A DNA stretch of 64,000 nucleotides from contig OY726565.1 in the NCBI GenBank assembly GCA_963383645.1, positions 36,623,529-36,687,528 of the forward strand. The letters run 5' to 3'. Position 1 is the first letter of the stretch. The number at the start of each line of letters is the position of its first letter. Of this stretch, positions 1-11,844 are shown piece by piece. This DNA is from Muscardinus avellanarius (taxonomy: Eukaryota; Chordata; Mammalia; Rodentia; Gliridae). The position numbers were made by a program, and so were the translations under genes. The notes under the pieces were generated by a model. That model was not told the DNA's origin. It did not search any database and saw only the letters and a program-made list of their open reading frames with translations.

Positions 1-723
1 ATGAAAACCTGTTTGTGTTCTGGGGAGTAGGGATGGCTAGCTGAGATCAGTCACATAGGAGATGCAGGACTATGTCATTATCCCAGTAAAAATCCTAGAC
101 ATCAGAAAATGGGTGAACTTCCTTGTTGGCAACATGGTGGATGCATCGTCACACACCACTGAGAACTAAACACATCTGTACAGGTGTACTGAGAGGAGAC
201 GCCTAAAAAGGATGCCTTCTTTCATCTGTACTTCTCCCCATGAGCCTTTCATCTTTACTGAATTGAATCTATATCCTTTCACAGCAAAAAATCATAACTG
301 CAAGTATAAGAGCATCTTATTTCTGTATGTCTACCTCAGGACATATTAGGACCCTGCTGCAGCTGAATTATCAACCTCCCAAAAAAGGAGTCATGGCTAC
401 AGCACTCAAAATATTTTTCTTCCATCACTTTCATGTGCATTTAAACTGAAAAAAAAGTTGTATTTTCTTAGCAGATGGATGCTAGTGCTATGTCGGGAGA
501 GATAAGCTTAGTTGAGCGGGTATTTTGATAACAGTACAAAAGACTCTAGGACCTGGGAATCAGATGATGTTGCAATTTTATCAGAAATAAGGAAGTTAGG
601 TTACAGAAAACAGGAAGGAAGAGGCTGGGGAAGGAGAATTTGAGAGGGAAAAGGAAAGAAGAAAACTAGCAAGAAAAAGGCCAGTAACCAGAGATCAAAT
701 TATTAACCATTGCCCATAAATTA
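1..723. other. unique AT-rich DNA, no gene seen
   Basis: No repeat that I recognise and no convincing reading frame or exon signature. Probably intergenic or intronic. Confidence 0.5.
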
Positions 724-767
724 GTGTGTGTGTGTGTGTGTGTATGTGTGTGTGTGTGTGTGTGTGT
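724..767. repeat. (TG)n microsatellite
   Basis: About 22 TG units with one TA interruption in the middle. Such tracts are highly variable in length. Confidence 0.95.
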
Positions 768-2484
768 CTTTTAAGGTAAAATGAAGAGCCAGGTGCACAT
801 TTTATGGGCCACAGTATTTCCAGTTTCATCAGGTGGGACTAAGGTGCTGTATGCTTGGCTTTCTGATAGCACATACCACTGAGTCACCTTTTTCTGTCAG
901 TGGTAGAAGGGCACTTCCTGTGGGCACAGGATGAGAGGGGGGGCAAGGCAGGATGATGAGCCATGGACACATCCTATCTCCTGCAAGTACTTTGGGCACC
1001 ACTGGCCCTGTTGGCTCGTGTGGTCCAAGTGGCAGGAAACTCACATGAAGCCTGGACTTTTAGTGTGTCCTTCATCAAGAAGAACTGGACTCTCCTTCAG
1101 TCACAAACTTCTGGGTCTGTTCATTTGCTTAAATTTGAAAATTTGTTGAGGGCTGTGACTCCTATCCACCAAAGGATTCTTTTTCCTTTTTTAAAATAAC
1201 ACTTATATGTATAAAAACCAATATTTATGTCCTATTTTCCTTATAAGGTTGAGAGAGTACATGTGAAATCAAAGGGAAAGAAAAATAGTAACTAATTGGG
1301 GTTATTTCTCTACATTGGGTGTTTTTTAAGCCTGAGAAAATAAAAAGACATTTTTCTGCTGCTGCCACCTTGTGGCTTCCTGTGTATAAACAGATTGAAA
1401 AAGATCGGCTACATTTTGCATATATTCTTCTTTTTAAGGAGAAGAGTTATATAAGAATGACATGACTATTTGGAAATAATGATCAAAACATTTATTATGC
1501 ACAGCTATTATACTGTTATGCCTCATTTTGTAAATATTTGTGCATAAGCAAGTATATGTGTTATATAGCATAGATTCACAGAAATTTTATCTCTAAGGAA
1601 TCTTAGGAATTATCTAATCAAGTCTTTTAATTTTATAAGTAAGAAAATCAGGAAATGTCAAAAATGCCTTACTTGGCTTTTTACTACACACAACTGGGTA
1701 AGTGAAAAGGAAAAATGCAAACTGTATGACAAATTATCTTAGGAAATATAAAACTAATAAGAATAATTACTACACTGTCATTTATTATTAATTGTATATT
1801 TAATTATGTATTATACTTATTAATAACAAATTTAAAACAATAAACAAGTACTTTTCTAAAGTTTATGAATAGAGATAATACTGATAAGATAAAATCAAAA
1901 TAATACATGAAATTCATATTTTTAGTGCTTAGTCTGTATAAAGCTATTTTTATGTATAAAGCTATTTTGGAAAACAGTTTTCCTCTTCTCCTCAGTACTA
2001 GAATCTCCACATTTTAGTTGGTTTTATTTAGTTGCCCTAAAGGCAGGCATGGCTATATGAATAAGACCAGACCATTAAGGGCCAGTAAGATGTGCAGTTT
2101 TCAGGTCATTCTTTGAGGGAAAATTGTGTTCCCTTATTCCTCTGAAGTATAGAAATAGAGGTGAGCTATTTTGATCATATAAATAAATGAAAATACCAAA
2201 GATGGCAGAGGAAAAACATTACCATGAATTTAAGTCCCTGACACTACAGAGGTGATCACAGTAGCCCTAGACTTAACCCAGACTCTTAAGTGTGAGAAAA
2301 ATAAACTTTCACCTTACTTCTGCTATTATGAGACTCTTTTATTTTAGCTCAATTTATATTTGAGCTAGTATGACAATTTTTAAATCAATAGTTAATTTCA
2401 GATGTTGCATAAAATGAAGATACAGAGTATAAATCTGCATGCCAGACTTCTGTACCAAGTACCACATAGAGGTAACTTACAAAG
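768..2484. other. unique AT-rich DNA, no gene seen
   Basis: Short open frames at 829-1199 overlap on both strands and show no splice context or recognisable family, so I treat them as chance. A weak CTCF-like core (CCACCTTGTGGC) lies at 1365-1376. Confidence 0.45.
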
Positions 2485-2745
2485 AACAAACGGTTACTCA
2501 GCTCTGGAGACTGAAAAGTCCAAGACCCAGATGTGAGCAGAGCTGGTTTCCTCTAGTCTTCTCTCTGTGGCTTGCAGGTAGCTGTGTTCTCAGTGTGTTC
2601 TCACATGGTCTTTCCTCTATGTTCCACGTCTGTCTCCTAATTTCTTCTTATAAGGACACCAGACATTGCATTAGAACCCCCCTCCTCAAATGATGTCATT
2701 TTAACTTAATTGTCTCTTTAAAAATACTGTCTCAGAAAACAAAAT
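2485..2745. repeat. ancient mammalian interspersed repeat
   Basis: The run from 'ctctggagactgaaaagtcc' through 'ataaggacaccagacattg' to 'tactgtctc' follows the diverged repeat type found in many mammals that has a 'gttctggaggctggaagtcc' opening and an 'ataaggacaccagtcat' middle. I recognise the type but do not assign a family name. Confidence 0.5.
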
Positions 2746-2849
2746 AAGCCCTCCCCTCTTCCCTCTCTGTCTTCTCTTCGCTGGGAGTAGCTCTCCTGCC
2801 AAGGCCCCTTACCCCCTGAAAATGTATGACTGCTACAAGACAACCTAAA

Positions 2850-3070
2850 GGAGGAGAAAGGAGGGGGGAAGAGGAAAATCTCTAAAACACACAATGTACT
2901 TAATCATATTGAAGTCAACCACTAAGCCAAGCAAGGGAAGGAGGGATGGGGAGGGAATGGGGTGGGAATTGGATAGGGGTTAAATCAGTGATGTATACAT
3001 GTATGTCCACACAAGTTTTTTTTTACCCCAATATGATGTATGAATATAATGCACCAATAAAAAATTAAAA
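2850..3070 (+). mobile_element. LINE-1 3' UTR fragment
   Basis: The end 'ataatgcaccaataaaaa' at about 3040-3060 matches the 3' end of the L1 copy at 25.68 kb. Upstream is the G-run purine tract typical of L1 3' UTRs (2937-2965). No ORF2 sequence is retained, so this is a strongly 5'-truncated copy. Confidence 0.65.
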
Positions 3071-3454
3071 AAAACAAAAGAAAACAAAAAAATCCTGTGT
3101 CTAAATATGATGCTCATTGGTATTGAGAGTTAGCAGTTCAGCATATAAATTTTAAATAAACACAACTCAGCCCTTAACAGAGTTTAAGTGTTTTACTTTT
3201 TAAGTTGAAACTGCTATTCAGCAGGTATTTCTGATCAAGATGACAGTAGATTGAACAAAATAAAAATCTATTTTTCCTTTTAAAGAAATATACCAAATTC
3301 TGTGCTTCTGCTTCCTCATTAGTAATGTATGTTATCTCTGATTTGACTGACAACATCTTCTCATTCTCCTTTTCAGTTTCCTTTTTAAACCTTGAAAGTT
3401 TGGTCAGCTCTCACTCTCCACCTCCACCCATCAGATTTGGTCCTTGGCCCTTTT

Positions 3455-4515
3455 CACATCGGCATCTACACTGCATCCCTAGGACAACTCAGTCCCGTAG
3501 CTTCTAATATCCCCACCTCATTCACCCACGCATCACCAAGCTCATAGGTTCATAGGCTGCCTACCTGATATCCCTGCATGATAACATAACATGTATCTCA
3601 AATGTAATAAGCCCCACCCAGAGCCCTTGATTGCTTTCTCCAAGCTTCCCCCAACGCTTTCTCATCTTCATAAATGACACCTCTACCTACAAGTTTTCTA
3701 GAGTCAAGTTCTAAGAATAATCCTCAGTTCCTCTCATTCATCACTCCTCCCTCTCCACTCATCACTATATAACTCTCCAAAAGTTGAATAATTTTTTCTG
3801 CCAAAACACACCTGGCTTGCACGCATCCTCTAGCGCCAGCACAGTTTATATAACTCCTCATTGGCCTCTGTGCTCCTTCTGCCTGCTGTAGTCCACTTTC
3901 AGCTCAGTAGCTCAAGTCATCTTTTAAAAACATAAACCAAATCATATCATTCTCTTGCTTTAGCCCACTAATGGTTTTCCACTACATGTGGATTCATATC
4001 CATGTCCCTGGCACTGAAATGTGAGGGGCTTTAGAAGATCCAGAAGCCTATTCATCTGACGTAGTTTCATCCTGCAGGCTCCACAGTGGCCTCTTCCATT
4101 CTTTTGCCTCTGAGCTACACCCCCAGCTTTGTTTCTTTTTTTTTTTTTTTCTATTCTTTATTTTGAAACAGGGTCTCACTAAGTTGCAGAGGGCCTTACT
4201 AGTAGCTGAGGCTGTCCTTGAACCCCAGTCCTCCTATCTCAGCCTTCCGAATGCTGAGATTACAAGCATGTGCCACCATGCCTGGCTTGAGGAGACACTT
4301 CTAATTTACCTGTTGGTGAGGCTTTCCCTGACTACCTAGAGTTAGCCTGAATCCAAGCACTCTTCCCTTTCATTTTATTTTTCAGAATAGTTACTCTCTG
4401 ACTGTGCTTAGTCAATTTACTTTTTGTTTAGAATCTAGTCATTTTCCCCACTAAAACATCGGCTATCTGAATTCAGATATTTTACTTATAATACATAAGT
4501 AGAATCTGGCAAAAA
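3455..4515 (+). mobile_element. LINE-2 (L2) 3' fragment, split by a SINE
   Basis: Diverged but recognisable L2 order: the stretch around 3640-3760, the segment before 'tcttttaaaaacataaaccaaatc' (about 3920), 'aggctttccctgactacc' near 4320, then an AT-rich end with 'agaatctggcaaaaataaat' near 4500. A B1-dID SINE at 4100-4288 interrupts it. L2 stopped moving before the placental radiation, so this is among the oldest identifiable sequences here. Confidence 0.6.
4100..4288 (-). mobile_element. B1-dID SINE
   Basis: In reverse orientation: ID-like half first (ctgagctacacccccagc), then a T-rich linker, then the B1-like half ending in 'tgccaccatgcctggctt'. It is inserted in the L2 copy. Confidence 0.9.
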
Positions 4516-4524
4516 TAAATTGTG

Positions 4525-4733
4525 TATTTGTGTTTGTAGTAAGGGGGATTGAACCCAAGACATTCTACTTCTGAGATATTTCCCAGCTCTGTTTATTTTT
4601 TTGTTTTGAAATAGAGTCTCACTAGGTTACTGAGAGTCTTGCTAAGTTCCTGAGGCTGGTCTTGAACCTGCAATTCTCCTATCTCAATCTCCCAAGTATT
4701 AAGATTATAGGCATGTACTACCATGCCTTGCTA
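4525..4733 (-). mobile_element. B1-dID SINE, diverged
   Basis: 'gggggattgaacccaaga' of the ID-like half, then 'gagtctcactaggttactg' and 'ttataggcatgtactaccat' of the B1-like half. More diverged than its neighbour at 4.1 kb. Confidence 0.85.
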
Positions 4734-4811
4734 CAACAAACATTTTTTAATAACTAGATGGATAAATGGAGAGAGCTGCTTTGTGATATGTGCATAACTA
4801 TGATGATAGGT

Positions 4812-5185
4812 GTCCTAGTCCATTCAGGCTGCTATATAACAAAATAACAGTAAGCTAGGTAGCTTATAAACAACAAAAATTTATTTCTCACAGTTCTGGA
4901 AGCTGGGAAATCCAACATCAAGTTGCCCTTAGACTGTGTCTAGCAAGGGCTTTTTGGCTCATATATAGCACCTTCTAGCTATGTCCTCACATGTTGGAAG
5001 GTGCAAGTTAGTTTCCTTGGGTCTCTTTATTTATAAGTGTGCTAATCCCATTTACCGGAGCTCTGTTCTCATAAATATCTCCTAACAAAGGCCTCACCTT
5101 CTGATCCCATCACACTGGTGATTAAGTTTCAACATATGAATTTCAGGATGGCAAAGATGTTCAGATTACAGAACTCAGATATAAA
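4812..5185. repeat. ancient mammalian interspersed repeat
   Basis: Contains 'atttatttctcacagttctg', 'gtcctcacatgttggaaggtg', 'gctaatcccattta' and 'tttcaacatatgaatttcag' in the order seen in a well-known old mammalian repeat. Family name not assigned. Related in type to 2485-2745 and 44240-45072. Confidence 0.55.
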
Positions 5186-6244
5186 CTAAGTGAACCATGG
5201 CTTAAAAAAAGTAATATTACGCCGATGGTCAAGGTAGAACTCACAAGATTTATGGAATTTCCTCCTTGGAATTAAACTTATGATAAAGCATTCTTCACAT
5301 TATGTTTTATGTTCATCTATACTGAAATAGGTCTGAAATATTTATATCTTGAGCTAACTATTTCCTTGGATTCCAGACATAATTAAAAAAATATTTCCTA
5401 GACATTATCTGTAAATCTCACAAGCACTTCAAACTCTGCATGGCTACAAAATTGTGATTTTTTTTCCTTCCTCTTTCTCAGTCTGGAAGTAAAAATATCT
5501 AGAAATTTCTGCTTCTAGTTCCACTCCCAGGTGTGTGACTTTCAGCAAGTCATATTTTTCTGGGTTATTCCAGCTATAAAATGGAAGGATGAGCCTAGGT
5601 GACCTCCATGTTGATTACTTTATACATTGTACTTATTTATTTTTATTTTTAAAATTTTTTATATTTTTAATTTTTTATTGATGATTGTTGTCATACATCT
5701 TAATGGAGTACAAGATGGTAGAGGCATACATGCACACATCACCCAATTAGCCCTTACCCAATTCCCACCTCATTCCTTCTCCCTCCCTCCTTCTCATGTT
5801 TGGCTTAGTGATTGACTCTGATTTGTTTGTAAATGTACATCATGTACTTTAGGGAATTTCCCTCTTTACCCCTCCCATCACCCTCAGGTCACCTTATTTG
5901 CTCATTTATAGTTTCTCCTTCTTCATCCAGAGTTCCTCCTCTGACCCATTTTCTCCCTAGCTTCCACATATTAGGGAGAACATTCTATTTCTTATTCTTT
6001 GTGACTGAATAATCTCACTTAGCATAATTTTCTCCAGTTCCATCCATTTTTCTGTAAGTGACGTAATTTTGTTCTTTTTTATGGCTTGTGTACATATCCC
6101 ATAATTTTGTAATACATTCATCAAATGGGCAAGTGAACTAAATAGATATTTCACAAAAGAAAAAAAATAGGTGGCCAGTAAAGATATGAAAATATGCTCA
6201 ACATCATTAGCAATAAAAGAGATGCGAATCAAAACTACCCTGAG

Positions 6245-6441
6245 CCAGGTGTGGTGTCACATGCTTGTAGTCCCAGCATTTGGGAAGCTGAGACAGGAGG
6301 ATGGCAGTTCGTGGACAGCCTCAGCTACTTAGTAAGGCCCTTTGGGATTCAGCGAGACCCTGTTTCAAAAAATAAGAATAAAAAGTAAGGCTGGGGATGT
6401 AGCTTAGAGGTAGAATGCCCCTGGGTTCCATTCCGAAGACT

Positions 6442-6444
<3 letters not shown>
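6245..6444 (+). mobile_element. B1-dID SINE inside L1
   Basis: 'ccaggtgtggtgtcacatgc' begins the B1-like half and 'ggctggggatgtagcttaga' the ID-like half. L1 ORF2 sequence stops before it and resumes at about 6521. The tail runs directly into a long GA microsatellite. Confidence 0.93.

Positions 6445-6508
<64 letters not shown>
6445..6508. repeat. (GA)n microsatellite
   Basis: Pure GA apart from one AA step near 6491. It sits at the 3' tail of the preceding SINE, so the tail probably seeded it. The Leu-Ser open frame across it is an artefact of the repeat. Confidence 0.97.
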
Positions 6509-6880
6509 ATAAAGAAAAAATCGAACCTGAGATTTCACCTAACTCCAACTAGAATGGCAATCATTAAAAACACAAACAACAAATGCTAGTGAGAATGTGG
6601 GAACTCTAATACATTGTTGATGGGATTGCAAATTAGTACAACCACTTTGGAAAACAGTATGGAGGATCTTCAGAAGAATGGGAATGTGCTTACTATATGA
6701 TCCAGCAATATCACTTTTGGCTATCTACCCAAAAGAATGGAAACAAAACTACCAAACTAATGCATGTGTATCTATGTTCATAGCTGCAAAATTCACAATT
6801 TCCAACTATGGAACCAACCAAGATGTTCATCAACAGATGAATGGATTATACATTGTAATTATTAAGCCTTGTTAATATAT

Positions 6881-7299
6881 TTCCCCTCCAATTCACTATA
6901 TCCAAATAGTCCAAGTAGCCACAAGAATGATCAGGCAGCTAATTATTTTATTGAATCCAAAGAGGACATAGTCAAATGAACCTTGACTGGAAGGCCATTT
7001 TCTGAGAGGGGCCCATCATTCCAAGGATACTCTTTTTAATTCAGGAAGATTCTTAGATGTACTTCTGAGGATCATATTTCATTTTTTTGTTTATGCAACA
7101 GATAATTTGGAATTCATGGGTAAAACATATCTGCATATTTCTCTATAGTATTTTATTTTAAAAATTCTATTTATGTTTTAAGATTTTAGTTAACTTCATC
7201 TTTGAAGAGATCATAAAATACATATATCTTGTCAACTGATGCTTTCTCTTAGTCTCTTCATGTGTGTATTTACAGATGTGTGTACATGTATTTATATAT
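6881..7299. other. unique DNA, nothing recognised
   Basis: AT-rich, no repeat or coding signature identified. Confidence 0.4.
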
Positions 7300-7407
7300 G
7301 GTTTATATTTGTACATATATATGCATATACACATATGTGCTATATATATAACACACACACATATACACATATATACATGTATGTGTGTATATATATGTAT
7401 GTATATA

Positions 7408-7454
<47 letters not shown>
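7300..7454. repeat. compound (TA/CA)n-(GA)n microsatellite
   Basis: Alternating TA, CA and GTAT steps to 7410, then pure GA at 7411-7454. Open frames on both strands here are repeat artefacts. Confidence 0.95.
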
Positions 7455-7455
<1 letters not shown>

Positions 7456-8413
7456 AAGCCTTCAGTACAACTTGTTTTCTTCTTGGTGTCTAGTACTGTT
7501 GTTTCTTGCATATGGAGAATGATTGATAAATATCTGAGAATAGGGATTCCTACTGTACCAAAAACTTACCCCAATCCCTACAGAAAAACATCATGAAGAT
7601 TAATTTGATTGCCATAGATTAAGAAATCTATTGTTTAAGTGGTATCAGCAAGAGTCTTTAAAACCTCTCAAGCTGTTAGAACAAATGCCAAACACTATAA
7701 ATATTCTATTCCTTTGATTAAGAAAATGTAGTATGATAAATAAATGTTATTATTCACAATATAGATACTAAGCATAGCCAGATAGTGAAATTACTTTACA
7801 AAAATGTTATTAATCATAAAAGCTTTTTTCATAAGAAAAAATATATTATGTGATAGTTTGAAGGAGACAGAGCCAAGGAAATCTGGTCATAGAAAGTTTA
7901 AGTAGTCCTCTTTCTTAAAAGGTAATCTAGAATATCTATGCATTTGATGATGTGAATTGTCCTTGGGGCTCTCTATGAAACACAAGTATGTGATCAAAGT
8001 TCAATATTATTCACTTCCTCATAAGATAGACTCTTAGATATTCTGAGAAACGAAAATAGAACCTAAATAAGAATATAGAACTGACATTGTATGTTCCCAC
8101 TTGAGTACATGGTGGTATGGAGGACTAAGGATCTGTGTCCACCAGTGGTGAGAACACACATAAAATAATAGCATCATAAATTTAAACTCTTGTTGAAATG
8201 TAGAATATTCCCAGGAGGGAATACATGCTTATAATTCTTAAAAGAAGCCTACACACCCACTCTGAGCAGGTAAGGAAAATATGATAAAAAATAAAAAGAT
8301 ATGTTTGTGAGAAAGTAATATTAAAGAAGCAGTACCAGTATTTTTTTCTATGTTGGACAAGTAAGGAAAAGAAGAGGGAGTGATGAGGAGAAAAACTCCT
8401 CATGTTATTCTTT
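7455..8413. other. unique AT-rich DNA, no gene seen
   Basis: No recognisable element. A consensus-like splice donor (cag/gtaagg, near 8270) has no good acceptor with an open frame upstream. Confidence 0.4.
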
Positions 8414-8470
8414 TCATTTTATTTATTTATTTATTTATTTATTTATTTTAATTAATTTATTTATTTATTT
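8414..8470. repeat. (TATTT)n-like AT microsatellite
   Basis: Runs of ATTT with a short 'taattaat' break. It abuts the T-rich end of the antisense SINE that follows. Confidence 0.9.
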
Positions 8471-8667
8471 ACGACTGAGCCCAGGGGCATTCAACCTGAA
8501 ATATCTGAGCAACACTCCCCAACCCTCTTTTAATTTTGTTTTGAAACAGGGTTTCTTTAGGTTGCTGAGTGTATCACTAATTTGCAGGTGCTGGCCATAA
8601 CCTGTGATCCTCCTGCCTCAACCTCCCATGTACTGGGATTATAGGATGTGCCACCATATCATGTGGT
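8471..8667 (-). mobile_element. B1-dID SINE, diverged
   Basis: 'gagcccaggggcattcaacc', then 'gttttgaaacagggtttctt' and 'tgggattataggatgtgcca'. Confidence 0.85.
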
Positions 8668-8728
8668 GAAATTTATCATTGTTAAACATGAAGTCTATAA
8701 AATATTTAAAAACAGAGACGATCTCAGA

Positions 8729-8934
8729 GTCAAGCGTGGCAGCACACACTTGTAATCCCCGTGCTTGGGAGGCTGAAACAGGAGATCACACAGGTTCGAA
8801 GTCAGCCTCAGCCACTTAGTGAGGCTCTCAACAACTTAGTGAGATGCTGTTTCCAAGTCAGATATAAAAATAGGTATGAGTGTATAGCCCAGAGGTAGAA
8901 AGCCCCTGTACTACAAAAAACAAACAAACAAAAC
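8729..8934 (+). mobile_element. B1-dID SINE
   Basis: 'gtcaagcgtggcagcacaca' begins the B1-like half. The ID-like half is 'agcccagaggtagaaagccc', followed by a CAAA tail. Confidence 0.9.
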
Positions 8935-9270
8935 AGAAGATCTCTTATGATATGAAGTTAAAAGATGGGATGCAGCTAATTCATCATAATTCTAAATATG
9001 ATTAGAAGTAGTGGTAGATAAAGAAATACAATGAAATACACACAGTAGGAATATGCTGAAATTATGGGAAAATTTTTATTCTGCATTTTTTACAGTAAAT
9101 GTGTATCACTAATATAAACAAAGGTACTGAAGATGTGACTTTTTTCCCCACTACTCAAACACTTCATTATATTGAGTAATACATTTCTCATAAATTCTAA
9201 GATCATTTGTATGGACTAGAATTTAGACAGATGCATGCTGTTAATTTTTTAAATCAAAATAATTATTTTC

Positions 9271-9668
9271 AGCTGGACATGGTGGCTCATATCTGTAGTC
9301 TTAGTGCTTGAGAGGCTAAGACAGGAGGAGTTCAAGTTCAGGTAGCTTCAGAAACTTAGCAAGGCCCTGTTTTGAAAAATAAAATAGGAGTCGGGTGTAG
9401 TGGCACACGCTTGTAATCCCCGCACTTGGGAGGCGGAGACAGGAGGATCGCGCAGGTTCAAAGCCAGCCGCGCTGGCTTAAGAGACCCTGTTTCCAAAAT
9501 AAAAAAATAGGTCTGGGAGTGTAGCCGGATATAGAAGGGCTTCCAGGAACCCCAGTACCACCAAAAAAAAAAAGAAAAAAGAAAAAAAAAAGAAAAGAAA
9601 AGAAAATAGGGCTGGAGGTATAACTCAAAAGTAGAATGCTCCTGAGTTCAATCCTCAGTACCACAATA
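9271..9668 (+). mobile_element. B1-dID SINE split by a younger SINE
   Basis: The B1-like half is at 9271-9388 and the ID-like half resumes at 9611-9668 (ggctggaggtataactcaaa). The interruption is exactly one further SINE, flanked by the 8-bp duplication aaaatagg (9381-9388 and 9603-9610). Confidence 0.9.
9389..9602 (+). mobile_element. B1-dID SINE, younger subfamily, nested
   Basis: Carries the variant right half 'gggcttccaggaaccccagt' and 'gctggcttaagagaccctgt', the marks of what looks like the younger subfamily here. Inserted in the A-rich linker of the outer SINE. Confidence 0.92.
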
Positions 9669-10793
9669 AAAGAAAAATTAGTAGTAGTCCTTCCATAACA
9701 AGGAAGACCTTGTTATGACAAGGAAAGTTGGAAAAGAGAAATTCATTAATTCATTAGTACAGTTAAATGTGTTGTCATAGTATCTTTAATATGATCTGTT
9801 TTCAGTGATGTTTGAAAGAAAGGGAAAGAGAAGAGAGGAAAGGAGTTTCTTACTAAAGGTCCAGTCGTTAACCCAATGCTTTTCTTTCAGATTGTATCCA
9901 CTCCAACTTAAAACAACATAGAGCAACAGGGAAATCAATGTCCCAAGCACATTTGCAAGTCTATTGGCTGTCCAGGAACATCAGTGCTACACCCCAGGAA
10001 GTCAGGAGAGAAGAGTCTTGAATTATATATAGAGGGGAGAAAAGGTGGTCAGATATCTGCTTATCCGGTTACCTGGGGCCGTATGAAGAATAAGATTTCT
10101 AAAGGCTAAGCCTTATCTGTTGGAATGGAAATAACCTTGGTATTTTAGAGGGATCAGGTAGAAACCTTAGATATCAATTTGTTTTAGAATTATTTTGAGC
10201 AATATATTGACCAGATATCTCTGCAAAATTTTTTTCTTTTAGTAACCATGGTACTTGGTTCCAGTAGGATGAAATAACGGGCCAAATTTTAAAAATACAA
10301 GCACATGTTTCATGAAAATAGGATCAGCTCAACAAAAATAAATAGACAGACTGGATTACTAACACATCAGTTAGGAACTGTGTTCCACTGTCTACAATCT
10401 TTACATAATAGTCTAATTAATAACCCTAACCCTAATAACACAACATTTCATTGTTTGTTTTAAAAACACTTGTCAGCCATCCAAAGCTAAGAAGGCGGCT
10501 TAGGCACACCTTCAGAGATTCACCTCACTCCTCTTTCTTCTCTGTCTCACTCGGCATGTATGCAAGCTGGCTGCTGCACCAGAAGTGACATGCTGGTGTC
10601 TAAACAGAATCACAGAGCAAGGAAGAATGGTAACGGGTGAAGAGAAAAAGCTTTGTTGTTTTGTCTTCTTATTGAGAATAATTTGTTCTGCATAGATACT
10701 TGGGCTCCTGTCCCCAACTACCCACAACCATAAGGAAGTGAAAAGTTCACTTTCAGTCTATAATACAGGCGATGAAGAGGGGAACTGCAATGG

Positions 10794-10796
<3 letters not shown>
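9669..10796. other. unique DNA, no gene seen
   Basis: No repeat family recognised. A pyrimidine tract with AG occurs at about 9890, without a matching donor or open frame. Confidence 0.4.

Positions 10797-10872
<76 letters not shown>
10797..10872. repeat. (GA)n microsatellite
   Basis: About 38 uninterrupted GA units, the longest pure GA tract in the window. Open frames encoding Arg-Glu repeats across it are artefacts. Confidence 0.98.
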
Positions 10873-10873
<1 letters not shown>

Positions 10874-11326
10874 AGCTCAGTAGCTACCAAAGCAGTGAAA
10901 ATATCCCGGATCCCCAGGCACTCTCAACTCCTAATGTCCTTCTTCAACCCTGGACTATCCTCACCAAATGCTGGCCTAAGAATTTATATTCCAAATCACT
11001 GAAGCAGATGGTTCTTGTCAGGTTAATGGCTACTTGATAAGAAGAAAGATATTAGTTCAACGTGGCCAGAAAACAAAATAAGACAAAATTCATAAGAAAA
11101 GGCTGTGGTCATGAGAAGCTGCAGGTCATCAAAATCAGAAAAGACTTGTGTCTAACACCCAAACATCTCCTCAAAAGTGGTCCTCCCCATCTGCCTTGCA
11201 TTTATTTTGTCCATAAATATAGAGTCTTATGCTACTAAAGGTAGGTAGCCTCAGATAAATCATAGTTCATCTCAGCCATCACAAGAAACTAAAGCATCTT
11301 TGCACTGCTTAGAATAAAGGGTTCAA

Positions 11327-11517
11327 ACCAAGGTACGGTGGTGCACTCTTGTAATCCCAGGACTTGAGAGGCTGAGACAGGAGCATCACAGACTCAGAGC
11401 CAATCTCAGCAATTTAGCAAGACTTTCAACAACTTAGAATGACCTTGTTTCAATATTTTAAAAGGAACTGAGGGTGTAGCTCAGATGTAGAATGCCTCTG
11501 GATTAAATCCCCCCAAG
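11327..11517 (+). mobile_element. B1-dID SINE, diverged
   Basis: 'ggtacggtggtgcactcttg' and later 'gagggtgtagctcagatgta' show both halves in order. Confidence 0.87.
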
Positions 11518-11844
11518 AGGTTCATATGATCCTCACTTTAACCAATCAACATAAGGAAAAATTTGTATTAAAAGGGTAAGATTCTCCTCCTGATAAAAAG
11601 AAATAAGATTTTTTTTCCTCAGAGCTGCTATTGCCATCTGTGATAATGAAAAGACACATCACCCACACAAGTCCCAAAATGGGAAAATGGAAAACTTGCA
11701 GGTCTCTAATGATTTCACTGAATTATTGAACCAGCACTAAAATCACCTTCCCTGAATTTCTTCCTGAGATAATAATTGTTTGAGACACCATTAATTGGAA
11801 AGTTTAGACTTGCAGTTTAAAGCATTTTAACCAATATAAGTAAA

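Larger units (their letters stand above)
5636..6880. mobile_element. LINE-1 with inverted 5' part (twin-priming structure)
   Basis: Bases 5636-6118 read as L1 3' UTR and the end of ORF2 on the minus strand. From 6118 on, ORF2 3' sequence continues on the plus strand (to 6244, resuming at 6521-6880). The plus part ends at the ORF2 position where the minus part begins, so one transcript copy is present with its 5' part inverted. That is the signature of twin priming during target-primed reverse transcription. A SINE at 6245 later split the plus part. No intact reading frame remains. Confidence 0.75.

Noticed and set aside
6390..6430. tRNA-like box sequences in SINE right halves
   Set aside because: They are the ID part of B1-dID elements, not tRNA genes; no cloverleaf is retained.
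6321..6548. Leu/Ser-rich frame on the minus strand
   Set aside because: It is the translation of a GA/CT microsatellite plus SINE sequence.
7167..7596. Frames with Tyr-Ile and Arg-Glu repeats on both strands
   Set aside because: Translations of TA/CA and GA microsatellites.
10428..10437. Telomere-like 'ccctaaccctaa'
   Set aside because: Only two units in a TAA-rich stretch, too short for an interstitial telomeric repeat.
10738..11037. Arg-Glu repeat protein frames
   Set aside because: They cross a 76-bp pure GA tract; no conserved sequence outside it.
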